A DNA stretch of 64,000 nucleotides, taken from the NCBI GenBank assembly GCA_014240065.1, contig JAAZXR010000007.1:53359-117358 (forward strand), written 5' to 3'. Position 1 is the first letter of the stretch; each line of letters begins with the position of its first letter. The notes beneath the pieces are model-generated. The model searched no databases. It worked only from the letters and a program-made list of their open reading frames with translations, and was not told the origin of the DNA. Origin of the DNA: Myxococcales bacterium (lineage in GTDB: Bacteria; Myxococcota_A; Polyangia; Nannocystales; Nannocystaceae). Positions 26,688-34,892 of the stretch are shown piece after piece. Made by a program: the position numbers and the translations under genes.

Positions 26688-27503
26688 ATGGAGCGCCGAA
26701 TCCTCACGTGTGGCAGCTGCGGAGGCAGAATCTCGTTTCGCATTGAAGACGCCGCCGCGGCGTGCGTCTTCTGCGGCGCCCCCTCCCTCACCCCCTCGAC
26801 CAGCGAAGAACAGGTGCCCGATCCTGAGCGCCACGTGCCCCTCATGGTCGACACCGACGCCGCCACTGCGATCTTCCACGAACGCGCGCAGGCGTCGTGG
26901 TTTCGCCCCCGGGCCCTCCTCGACGCCACCCTCGAGTTGCGCACGGTGATGCTCCCCGCGTGGTACGTGCACTGCGACATCGAGACCCACTACGCCGGGC
27001 TCGTGTATGCCCGCAGCCCGTCAGGCAAGGCCCCGCGAGCTGGGGTGGAGCGCGCCTCCCTCGACCACCTCGTGCCCGCCTCTGGCGCCATCTCGTCCGC
27101 GGAGCTCAATGAACTTCGCCCCTTCGACCTCGACCACGCGACCGCGTGGGAGCCCTCCGTGACATCCGCGCGTATGGAGATCCCCGGCTGCACAGAGTCC
27201 AAGGCGCGCGCCGTCGCCTCCGAGGTGTTTCGCGCGCATCACCTCCAGTCGATCAACAACCAACACAGCCTGTTCAAGAGCGAAGGCTCCTCCGTGATCT
27301 CCACGCGGCGCTGCGAGCTGATGCTCCTCCCGGTCCACATCTGCGCTGTGCGCTTTCGCGACCAGCCTTGGCGCGTCTTGGTCAACGCGCGCACCGGCGA
27401 GCTGATCGGCACGTTGCCGTGGGACCGGGTGAAGATCAGCGCAGTGGCCCTCGCGGCGATCTTGCTGACGCTCGGAATTTGGATCTTCATGATCGGGGCA
27501 TAA
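26688..27503 (+). CDS. Zinc-ribbon protein with C-terminal membrane anchor (second of tandem pair)
   Basis: The 271-residue paralogue of the preceding product starts 3 nt after its stop. It has an N-terminal zinc ribbon (CGSCGGRI...CVFCGAP), a central domain with LRTVMLPAWYVHCDIETHYAGLVY, the pre-helix motif VNARTGELIGTLPWDRVKI, and a C-terminal helix ending IWIFMIGA. The matching VN..TG...G..P....KI motif shows common origin, while the ribbons and centres have diverged, which suggests a heterodimer or complex. The function is unknown. The dehalogenase-like gene follows after 9 bp and may share the operon. Confidence 0.72.
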   Translation: MERRILTCGSCGGRISFRIEDAAAACVFCGAPSLTPSTSEEQVPDPERHVPLMVDTDAATAIFHERAQASWFRPRALLDATLELRTVMLPAWYVHCDIETHYAGLVYARSPSGKAPRAGVERASLDHLVPASGAISSAELNELRPFDLDHATAWEPSVTSARMEIPGCTESKARAVASEVFRAHHLQSINNQHSLFKSEGSSVISTRRCELMLLPVHICAVRFRDQPWRVLVNARTGELIGTLPWDRVKISAVALAAILLTLGIWIFMIGA

Positions 27504-27512
27504 AGGGCCAGC

Positions 27513-28427
27513 ATGTCACCGTCTGAGACTGTCCCTCCGTTGCCGCCGTGGCTCGACGCCATGCTGCCCTTCGCCCGCCGTCAGCTCGACATCGAGGACG
27601 GGCGAGGAGCTCGCCAACAGGTGCACGTGATCGATCATGGCGCTCGTGACGCGCCGGTCGTGGTGATGATCCACGGCAACCCCACCTGGTCGTTCCTGTG
27701 GCGCAAGGTGATTCGCGCGTTGCCTCACCTGCGATGCGTCGCCCCCGATCTGATCGGTTTGGGGCTCTCGTCGAAGCCGCGCGATCCCTCGTGGCATACG
27801 GTGAATCAGCACGCCGATGTGCTCGTTCAGGTCTTGCGAGCGCTGGAAGTGCGGCGGTGTGTACTGGCGGCGCAAGATTGGGGTGGTCCCTTCGCGCTGG
27901 CGCTCGCCGCCCGCTGGTCGGGCACGGTGGAGGCCGTGGTGCTCGGGAACACCGCCATCACCCCCTTGACCCGCAAGAGCTCAACCGCATTCCACCGATT
28001 CGCGCGGACGCCAGTGTTGAGTGACCTGGTCTTTCGCGGCATGTCTTTCCCTCAGACCATGATGCATCGCGCCCAGGGTGATCCCTCCTCGATCATGGGG
28101 GACGTGGCGCGGGCCTATCGTCACCCCCTCTTTGAGCGGGGAGATCGGGTCGCCCCGCTCGCCATGGCACGCCTGGTGCCCGACGGACCCGCGCACCCCA
28201 CCACCGCCACCTTGCTGCCGGGCTATGAGTGGGCCCGAGCCTTCCAGGGTCCCGCCGCGCTTATCTGGGGTATGCGCGACCCCATTCTTGGCCGCGCCCT
28301 CCGCAAGACCGCCGCGGTGTTCTCCCAGGTCGACGTGGTCGAGACCCAGGCCGGACACTTCCTCCAAGAAGAGGTGCCCGAGGCGTTCGCCGAGGCGATC
28401 ACGCGCCTGGCCGGCCGCGACGGCTAG
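27513..28427 (+). CDS. Alpha/beta hydrolase of the haloalkane dehalogenase type
   Basis: The 304-residue protein carries the haloalkane dehalogenase pattern. VVMIHGNPTWSFLWRKV provides the oxyanion loop with an Asn after HG, LAAQDWGGPFAL provides the nucleophilic Asp followed by a halide-binding Trp, WGMRDPILGRAL a candidate catalytic acid, and TQAGHFLQEE the catalytic His. An Asp (not Ser) nucleophile plus Trp excludes ordinary esterases. The acid after strand 7 together with the Asn fits subfamily I/III-like enzymes; substrate is unknown, and epoxide hydrolase activity is less likely without the usual lid tyrosines. It probably ends the zinc-ribbon operon. Its TAG stop shares a CTAG palindrome with the stop of the convergent methyltransferase. 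Confidence 0.82.
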   Translation: MSPSETVPPLPPWLDAMLPFARRQLDIEDGRGARQQVHVIDHGARDAPVVVMIHGNPTWSFLWRKVIRALPHLRCVAPDLIGLGLSSKPRDPSWHTVNQHADVLVQVLRALEVRRCVLAAQDWGGPFALALAARWSGTVEAVVLGNTAITPLTRKSSTAFHRFARTPVLSDLVFRGMSFPQTMMHRAQGDPSSIMGDVARAYRHPLFERGDRVAPLAMARLVPDGPAHPTTATLLPGYEWARAFQGPAALIWGMRDPILGRALRKTAAVFSQVDVVETQAGHFLQEEVPEAFAEAITRLAGRDG

Positions 28428-30907
28428 TCCAGGCCGGAAATCTCCAGGCGGGGTGCTCCCCGCAGCGCCGCGTAAAAATCTGTCGCGAGGGTGGAGTCTC
28501 CGAGGACGTCTGTCACGAGCGCGCGACGGGCATGAACGCTCGTCGGACCCTGCGCGACCGTGGGGTCCGCCCCATAGCGCAGCGCGGCGAAGACTCCCCG
28601 ATCGATCGGGCGACGCTCCGTGCCTCCGCCCGACACCTCCCGCACAAGCATGACGTGCTCCACCGAGGACATCCCCGGGTCTGCCCATTGGATGTCCCCG
28701 TCGCTGCCCCGACGCAAGACCGCCAGCGGCCCCCCGTGTTCTTGTGACCGCGCCTTGTCCAAGTCCTCCTCCCATACGATGTGGTCGAGCACGTCCTCAA
28801 ACAACGCGAAGCGGAGGCGCACATAGCCGCGGGCCGCCGCGCGCTCGTGCTCCTCCATTCGGTGGTGGAGACGCTGGAGCAGCACGTCCTCAAACCATGG
28901 CCCCGACTCCACGAGCAGGCAGCAGCGCGCGCCTCCGTCGGCGGCGTCCAATTCTTCCACCGCGCTCGCCAACGAGCCCGAACCCGCGAAGCAGTCCACC
29001 ACCACCGCGTCCTCTCGCGCGGGGATGCCCTGCAATCTCAGCACGTGTCGCAGCAGCGCCAGCGGCTTTTTACCGTTGCGAAACTCGACCCCACCCTCGC
29101 GATGGACCTGATTGAAGTCGCGCTCAAAATCCACGAGGCTCGGGAATGGACGCCCGCTGCCTCTGGCGTGCTGTACCGGCGGACCCTGCAGATAGTCGGG
29201 GTTGCGCCGCCCGGAGGTCGCAGGCGGCATGACAAAGTCGCGATATCCCAGCCCATCGCCCCCCATCCCGAGCACCCGAAACAACGCCCCGGCGTGGGGG
29301 GAGAAGTCGCCCTGGAGGTGCTTGGTGAAGAAGCGGCCGCTGGAATTGGACTCCCGCAACGCGCCTCGAATATTGATCCGCTTCAAGAGCCCCGTCGCCT
29401 CCGCGTCCGCGGGCACCTTCACCAAAGAGAAACTCCCAGGGTCGTAACGCTCCACGGTCTTGCCCCCCCGCACCGAGCGCTCCGCTGGGGTGCCGCGCAC
29501 CTCCATCCGCCAGCAGTACTCGCCGGGTTTGGCCGCGCTGGGGCGTTGACCGGGCTCATGCGCCTCCCCGGCGCGGAAACCCACGAGGAAGTCGGTCACC
29601 TCATGGAGCGCCTTGTGGCCCTTGAGGATTCGATCGTCGTGCCGCACCCGCACGGTGGTCATGCCGAGGTAATTCGAGGGACCGAACACCTCATCGCCAA
29701 GCAGCTTCAGCTCGAACAGTCGTGACTCGTTGATCGAGGTGTGGATCGATGATGCGGGGCTCATCAGCGCTCGCAGCCGGCGCAACCGCAGGTCCATCAT
29801 GCTGAGCCAGCGGTGCGCACCGTAGCGATCCCCGTAGCGAAACTCCGTCGTTCCGGTGTCATAGGGTGGATCGATGTAGACGCTGGCGACGCGTCCGGAG
29901 AGTCCGGGCCGCAGCGCGCCAAGCACATCCGCGTTGTCGCCGAAGCAGGCCACCGCGAACGGGCGCGCGCCAGCCTCTCCACCATCCCGCGCGAAGTCGA
30001 CCACAGGGCGCGGCGCCTCCCAAAGCTCGAGCAGCCGCGCCTCTACCTCGACGAGCGCGTGCCCGAGCTCACCGAGGAGCGCCGGCATGCCAGGCGCAGA
30101 CGCCTCCGGCAGGCTCGCCCAGCATCGCTCCAGCCGCTCGCGCAGCCCGGGCACGAGGCAGACGTCGAGATCCCCTCGACGGGTGAAGCGCTTGAGGCTG
30201 CGCGCCATCGCCTCCACGGCCTCCACGGGCGCGGCGACCCCCGCCTCATCGAGGAGCTGGCGCGCGCTGTGGCGATCGATCATGAGCTGGGGCCGACTCG
30301 CCTCCCCCGCCCTGCGCTGCTCCCACTCGTCGGGGCCGAGCGGTCGATACGCGAAGGTGCATCGCCACACACCCACCTCACCTTCGCGACGCTCCATCCT
30401 CTCGAGCACCATGTACGGACGCTGCGCTGGATCGAGCAGTGGCGCGTGCGGCGAGAGCGGCGGCGCTCCGCTCACGTGACACTCGAGGGCGTGGATCTCG
30501 GCACACGCGGAGATCTTGGAGATCCTCATGGCCGTCGTGACGCGCAGCATCCCCACATGCACCGCGCCCTTGCCTGGCCACTCGAGCAGACCGCGCCCCG
30601 CTTCATCTGCGTGAGCGAGCGTTGGGGCCGGCAGTCGCTTCAGCGTCCAATGCCCGTGAGGAACAACGTGTCCAATCAGTTTCGCGAGGTGTCCATCGCG
30701 CTCGTCACCGCCCTCTCCAGACGACTCTACGCCGCGATCGAGCAGGGCCCGCGCCACGGCGGCACACCGCAGCGTGGGGATGATCATGAGGCCCGATCCC
30801 CCAGACGCGCATGGCAACACGAGGGACTCCATGGTCCGCGGCCACCGCCTCGACGCCGCCTCCACCCAATGAGCCGCGCGCCGGGTCAACGCCTCAGACA
30901 GGCGCAT
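28424..30907 (-). CDS. Type III Mod-like adenine-specific DNA methyltransferase (orphan)
   Basis: The 827-residue protein has the beta-class order of an N6-adenine methyltransferase: the catalytic VYIDPPYDTG (about residue 346) precedes the SAM-binding VVVDCFAGSGSLASAV (about 640). Between them are IHTSINESRLFELKLLGDEVFG and RNPDYLQGPPVQ, which resemble type III Mod proteins. The first 340 residues and the last 150 show no motif I recognise and may hold target recognition or extra domains. No res-like helicase/nuclease gene is present next to it. The start at 30907 has GGGAG six nt upstream; an extension to 31087 is arginine-rich and overlaps the upstream gene. It may be co-transcribed with the ureohydrolase 86 bp upstream. 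Confidence 0.82.
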   Translation of the reverse strand: MRLSEALTRRAAHWVEAASRRWPRTMESLVLPCASGGSGLMIIPTLRCAAVARALLDRGVESSGEGGDERDGHLAKLIGHVVPHGHWTLKRLPAPTLAHADEAGRGLLEWPGKGAVHVGMLRVTTAMRISKISACAEIHALECHVSGAPPLSPHAPLLDPAQRPYMVLERMERREGEVGVWRCTFAYRPLGPDEWEQRRAGEASRPQLMIDRHSARQLLDEAGVAAPVEAVEAMARSLKRFTRRGDLDVCLVPGLRERLERCWASLPEASAPGMPALLGELGHALVEVEARLLELWEAPRPVVDFARDGGEAGARPFAVACFGDNADVLGALRPGLSGRVASVYIDPPYDTGTTEFRYGDRYGAHRWLSMMDLRLRRLRALMSPASSIHTSINESRLFELKLLGDEVFGPSNYLGMTTVRVRHDDRILKGHKALHEVTDFLVGFRAGEAHEPGQRPSAAKPGEYCWRMEVRGTPAERSVRGGKTVERYDPGSFSLVKVPADAEATGLLKRINIRGALRESNSSGRFFTKHLQGDFSPHAGALFRVLGMGGDGLGYRDFVMPPATSGRRNPDYLQGPPVQHARGSGRPFPSLVDFERDFNQVHREGGVEFRNGKKPLALLRHVLRLQGIPAREDAVVVDCFAGSGSLASAVEELDAADGGARCCLLVESGPWFEDVLLQRLHHRMEEHERAAARGYVRLRFALFEDVLDHIVWEEDLDKARSQEHGGPLAVLRRGSDGDIQWADPGMSSVEHVMLVREVSGGGTERRPIDRGVFAALRYGADPTVAQGPTSVHARRALVTDVLGDSTLATDFYAALRGAPRLEISGLD

Positions 30908-30993
30908 GGAAATCTCCCGCCGGGCCGCCGGGCCCTCGCGCGCCCCCGCTCGGCGGCGATCTCGTGCGGCCAGGCTGCCGCTCGAGCCGAGCG

Positions 30994-32064
30994 CTAAGCA
31001 CCGCGCTCTCCGTCGCGCGCCCCCGCTCCGTAGAGCATGGCGCCGCACAAACGATACAGCACCCGCGCCCCCACGTTGCCGTCCCACTCGCCGCCTGCGC
31101 TCGGGGACACCTCACACAGATCAAATCCGATGATGGTCCTCCCCGAACGCACCACCTCAAGAATGAGGTCCATCGCCTCGTGAAACGAGAGGCCCCCGGG
31201 CACCGGGGTCCCCGTCCCAGGACACAGCGCCGGATCGAGGCCGTCGATGTCGAAGGAGACATAGACCTGCGCCGGCAGCTGGGCCACGATGGCGGTGATG
31301 AGCGCGGACCAACGCTCACCCTCCATCACACGCCGCCGGAGGCTTGACTCGAGGTGCAGCGCCACGCGCGGATCCTCGCTCGCGCGATAAAATTCCTCCT
31401 CACAAAGATCGCGGATCCCCACCTGCACGAGCGAGGAGACCTGCGGCACCTGGTCGAGGACGTTGTACATGATCGACGCGTGAGAGCCCTTGAACCCCTC
31501 GTAGGCCTCCCGCAGATCCGCGTGAGCGTCGACGTGCAGAATTCCAAACTCCGAATACTGCCTCCCGAACGCCCGCAGCGGTCCGAGCGGCACGCTGTGA
31601 TCGCCGCCCACGATCCCGACCCCCCGACCGTCACGAAGAAGCTGGGACACGCGCTCCTCGAGCGAACGATCAAACTGCGCGCTCAGGGCGTTCACCTCCG
31701 CGATCGCGGCGACGCGCGCCGCGAGGGAGGACGCCTCGCTCGCCCGCGACACCCCCGCGGAGGCCGCCTCGTTCCAATCGCGATGCGCCTCAAGCGGATC
31801 GCACATATGGATTCCAAACCGCCACGGCGCGCCGAGTCCGTGCTCCGAAAGCGCCGGGTCGAACAGATCGAGCTGGGACGACGCGTGGCGGATGGCCGCC
31901 GGTCCGCCAGCCGTCCCCTTCCCGTAGCTCGTGGTTGGTTCCCACGGCGCGGGCAGCAACACGACGCTCGACTCGTCCTTCGAAAACGGCAGGCCGAACA
32001 CACCCGCGTCGGGGTCCCCCGCGGCAGCCTCGTCGAACTTCGACAGGTCTGGACGTCGCAACAT
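30994..32064 (-). CDS. Agmatinase/arginase-family ureohydrolase
   Basis: The 356-residue enzyme shows all three manganese motifs of the ureohydrolase fold: GGDHSVPLGPL, HVDAHADLREAYEGF followed by GSHASIMYNVL, and SFDIDGLDPALCPGTGTPVPGG. The last motif resembles agmatinases and related guanidinohydrolases more than arginase. It releases urea from agmatine or a similar guanidino compound. A 100-residue N-terminal region before the core is longer than in most agmatinases. The start at 32064 is preceded by TACACT at 8 nt. No other polyamine genes are adjacent, so the exact substrate is uncertain. Confidence 0.88.
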   Translation of the reverse strand: MLRRPDLSKFDEAAAGDPDAGVFGLPFSKDESSVVLLPAPWEPTTSYGKGTAGGPAAIRHASSQLDLFDPALSEHGLGAPWRFGIHMCDPLEAHRDWNEAASAGVSRASEASSLAARVAAIAEVNALSAQFDRSLEERVSQLLRDGRGVGIVGGDHSVPLGPLRAFGRQYSEFGILHVDAHADLREAYEGFKGSHASIMYNVLDQVPQVSSLVQVGIRDLCEEEFYRASEDPRVALHLESSLRRRVMEGERWSALITAIVAQLPAQVYVSFDIDGLDPALCPGTGTPVPGGLSFHEAMDLILEVVRSGRTIIGFDLCEVSPSAGGEWDGNVGARVLYRLCGAMLYGAGARDGERGA

Positions 32065-32072
32065 CACCGACG

Positions 32073-32078
32073 AGTGTA
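32073..32078 (-). promoter_or_regulatory. TANNNT -10-like box for the ureohydrolase
   Basis: TACACT on the minus strand lies 8 nt before the ATG at 32064. Confidence 0.4.
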
Positions 32079-32156
32079 CGCGACCAGGCCCGCGACCGCA
32101 GCGCAAACCCCTGAGGAAATTCTCGCCTTTCTCATCCGCGACGTGGCGAGAGCCCC

Positions 32157-32162
32157 TATCAT
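32157..32162 (+). promoter_or_regulatory. TANNNT -10-like box for the DUF885 lipoprotein
   Basis: TATCAT lies 7 nt before the ATG at 32170. It shares a 105-bp divergent intergenic region with the ureohydrolase promoter. Confidence 0.4.
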
Positions 32163-32169
32163 CTCCCCC

Positions 32170-34044
32170 ATGAAGTTGGGTCTCCCTGCGTCCGTTCGCG
32201 TCCTCGTCTTCCCACTGTGCCTCACGGGCTGCGCGACCGCGCCCCCGACCGTCGATTCCTCTCCCTCCTCCGCGGCCACCGGTGAGCCTTCGCTGACGGC
32301 GGCCCTCGCTGCGGCCCCCGGGGCAACGGCTTCTGCGACGCTCGCCGCGCTCCTTCGCGACCACTGGGGCTGGCGCCTGGCGAGTGATCCTGTCACCGCG
32401 AGTTCGTACGGCGTGCGCGCCTATGACAGTGCCCTCGGCGACCGCGGACCCGTCGCGTCAGCGGAGTCCAAGCGCGCCCGAGACGCCTTCCTCACGCGCG
32501 CCAAGTCGGTGTCCACCGACGACCTCTCCGCGGAGGACCAGGTCACGCTGCGTCTGTTTATCGAAGAGCTGGAGGCGAATCAAAACGCCGACGTGTGCGC
32601 GTTCGAGGAGTGGACCCTGTCCCCTCGCGGTAACCCGATCACCGAGTTCAACTATCTCCCGGAGATTCACCCCGCGGATTCTGCTGCGGACGCCGCCAAC
32701 TACCTCGCCAGGGTCGAAGCGATCCCCGCGTCCATCGACGCGACGCTGGCCTCGCTCGAGGCGGGTGTCACGCGAGGGCTGTTCGCCAACGCCGAATCCT
32801 CCGGTCGGGTCCTCGAGATGGTCACGCGACAGCTCGCGCAACCCTTGGAGGAGTGGCCCATGTTCGCGCCCGCCGCTCGCTACGCCGCGATCGCATCGGA
32901 CGAGGACGCCGCGCGCTTCACCGCCGCGCTCACCGCTGCGCTCACCGACGGCGTCGCGCCAGCGCTCGACCGCTATGGGAACTTCATCGAGACCCGCGTG
33001 CTGCCCTCCGCCCGCAGCGACGAGGCCCCAGGCCTGGCGGGTCTCGAAATTGGTGAGCCTTGCTACGAGGCCCTGGTGCGCTCCTACACCACACTCCCCA
33101 TGAGCGCCGCCGAGGTCCACGAGACCGGTCTTCGGGAGATCGCGACGATCAATCAGGAGATGCAGACGCTCGGTGAGAAGTTGTTTGGCACCCGCGACCT
33201 CCCCACCATTCTCATGAAGCTCCGCACGGATCGCGCGCTCTACTTCGAGACCCGCGAGGGGGTCCAGGCCGCCGCCCAGCAGGTGCTCGATGAGGCCCGC
33301 GAGGCGATGCCTCAATTTTTTGGTCGGCTCCCCAAGGCGGAGTGCACGGTGGTGCCGATCCCGGAGTACGAGGCGCCCTTCACCACCATCGCCTACTACC
33401 GTGAGCCCAACCCCGACGGCTCGAAGCCCGGCGAGTACTACATCAACACCTACGATCCAAGCTCACGGCCACGCTACGAGGCCCGCGTGCTCGGCGTCCA
33501 CGAGGCCATCCCCGGGCACCACCTGCAGATCGCGATCGCCCAAGAGCTCCCCGACCTCCCCACCTTCCGCAAGTATGGTGGCATGACCGTCTTTGTGGAG
33601 GGCTGGGCGCTCTACACGGAGCGGCTCGCCGAGGAGATGGGCCTGTACCACGACGATCTCGACCGGATGGGCATGCTGAGCTTTGACGCCTGGCGAGCCA
33701 GCCGCCTCGTGGTGGACACGGGCCTCCACGCCAAGGGCTGGAGCCGACAGGAGGCGATCCAGTTTATGCTCGACCACACGGCCCTGGCTGCCAACAACAT
33801 CGACAACGAGGTCGACCGTTACATCGTCTGGCCGGGGCAAGCGCTGGCCTACAAGACCGGCCAGCTGGAGATCTGGGCGCTGCGGCGTCGCGCCGAGGAG
33901 GCGCTCAAAGACGCGTTCGTGCTGTCCGACTTCCACACCGTGCTGCTCTCGGGTGGCGCGGTCAACTTGATGGAGCTTCGCCGGCGCGTGGACGCGTGGA
34001 TCACGTCACAGGGTGCGACCGTCTCTGCCGCTCCTCCCTCATGA
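32170..34044 (+). CDS. DUF885 family putative metallopeptidase, lipoprotein
   Basis: The 624-residue protein has a signal peptide with lipobox (LCLTGC), an Ala/Pro/Ser linker and a long helical DUF885 domain. The family's zinc motif is present as VHEAIPGHHLQ, with a downstream FVEGWALYTERLAEEMG that supplies the third ligand region, and a C-terminal YIVWPGQALAYKTGQLEI. These proteins resemble M32/M2-type helical metallopeptidases and are thought to act as periplasmic or surface peptidases; activity is inferred. The gene appears monocistronic and converges with the SDR gene 31 bp downstream. Confidence 0.88.
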   Translation: MKLGLPASVRVLVFPLCLTGCATAPPTVDSSPSSAATGEPSLTAALAAAPGATASATLAALLRDHWGWRLASDPVTASSYGVRAYDSALGDRGPVASAESKRARDAFLTRAKSVSTDDLSAEDQVTLRLFIEELEANQNADVCAFEEWTLSPRGNPITEFNYLPEIHPADSAADAANYLARVEAIPASIDATLASLEAGVTRGLFANAESSGRVLEMVTRQLAQPLEEWPMFAPAARYAAIASDEDAARFTAALTAALTDGVAPALDRYGNFIETRVLPSARSDEAPGLAGLEIGEPCYEALVRSYTTLPMSAAEVHETGLREIATINQEMQTLGEKLFGTRDLPTILMKLRTDRALYFETREGVQAAAQQVLDEAREAMPQFFGRLPKAECTVVPIPEYEAPFTTIAYYREPNPDGSKPGEYYINTYDPSSRPRYEARVLGVHEAIPGHHLQIAIAQELPDLPTFRKYGGMTVFVEGWALYTERLAEEMGLYHDDLDRMGMLSFDAWRASRLVVDTGLHAKGWSRQEAIQFMLDHTALAANNIDNEVDRYIVWPGQALAYKTGQLEIWALRRRAEEALKDAFVLSDFHTVLLSGGAVNLMELRRRVDAWITSQGATVSAAPPS

Positions 34045-34075
34045 TCGAGACGCTGCGGAGCCACCCGCCACGCCG

Positions 34076-34867
34076 CTACACCTCGGGCATCTTGCGGACG
34101 ATGCGCGCGAGGAGACGCGGGAAAAAGCGCTTCAAATAGATCGCCACGATCTCTTTACCGCCCACATAGACCTCGTGTTTTCCACGGGTGACACCCTTTA
34201 AGATCGCGTGAGCAGCCCGGCTCGCAGGGATCCCTCGGGCGATATTTGCGTCGGTGGATCCGGACTGTCCCCCGTCACCGAGCATCGCGGACGAGGATAT
34301 CTCTGTCTGCACGTAGCCCGGACAGACGATGGTGACCCCCACCCCGTGCGCCGCCACCTCCGCTCGCAAGGAATCGAAATAGCCCCGCACCGCGTGCTTG
34401 GTCGCGGCATAGGCGGTCCGCCGCTTGGTGCCCACGTAGCCTGCCACGCTCGACACCACCACGATGTGGCCGCCCTTGCGCGCCACCATGCGGGGCAGCA
34501 CCGCCTTCGTGAGCGACACCACCGCGAAGTAGTTCAGCTCCATGATGTGGCGGTCCACCTCCAACGTGGTGTCCTCCGCGCGGGCGCGCTGCGACACCCC
34601 CGCGTTGTTGATCAGCACGTCGATGGGTCCAACGCTGGACGAGAGCGACTCCACCAGCGCGTCGTGCCGGGCGTGATCGGTGACGTCCATGGGACACACG
34701 GTCACGCGCTCGGGGACCGAGCAACGCTCCCGAACAGCTTGGAGCAGCTCTTCTCGTCGAGCGCTGATGATCACCTTGGCACCGGCGGCGCAAAACGCCT
34801 CGGCGCACGCCGCTCCGATACCGGAGGAGGCGCCGGTGATCCAAACGACTTTGTCTTCGAGCTTCAT
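34076..34867 (-). CDS. Short-chain dehydrogenase/reductase (SDR)
   Basis: The 263-residue classical SDR has the TGASSGIG cofactor loop, DVTDH, NNAGVSQ, SSVAGYVGTKRRTAYAATKHA (catalytic Ser, Tyr and Lys) and a C-terminal hydrophobic KRFFPRLLARIV segment that may contact the membrane. The Arg pair after ISAR suggests NADPH preference. It is the last gene of a leftward operon, 25 bp after glpD. In this lipid context it could be a membrane-associated acyl- or alkyl-DHAP-reductase-like enzyme (as DHRS7-type SDRs are), but that is speculation from neighbours. Confidence 0.85.
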   Translation of the reverse strand: MKLEDKVVWITGASSGIGAACAEAFCAAGAKVIISARREELLQAVRERCSVPERVTVCPMDVTDHARHDALVESLSSSVGPIDVLINNAGVSQRARAEDTTLEVDRHIMELNYFAVVSLTKAVLPRMVARKGGHIVVVSSVAGYVGTKRRTAYAATKHAVRGYFDSLRAEVAAHGVGVTIVCPGYVQTEISSSAMLGDGGQSGSTDANIARGIPASRAAHAILKGVTRGKHEVYVGGKEIVAIYLKRFFPRLLARIVRKMPEV

Positions 34868-34892
34868 GGCGCGCGGTGGGAGGGCGGTCGCA

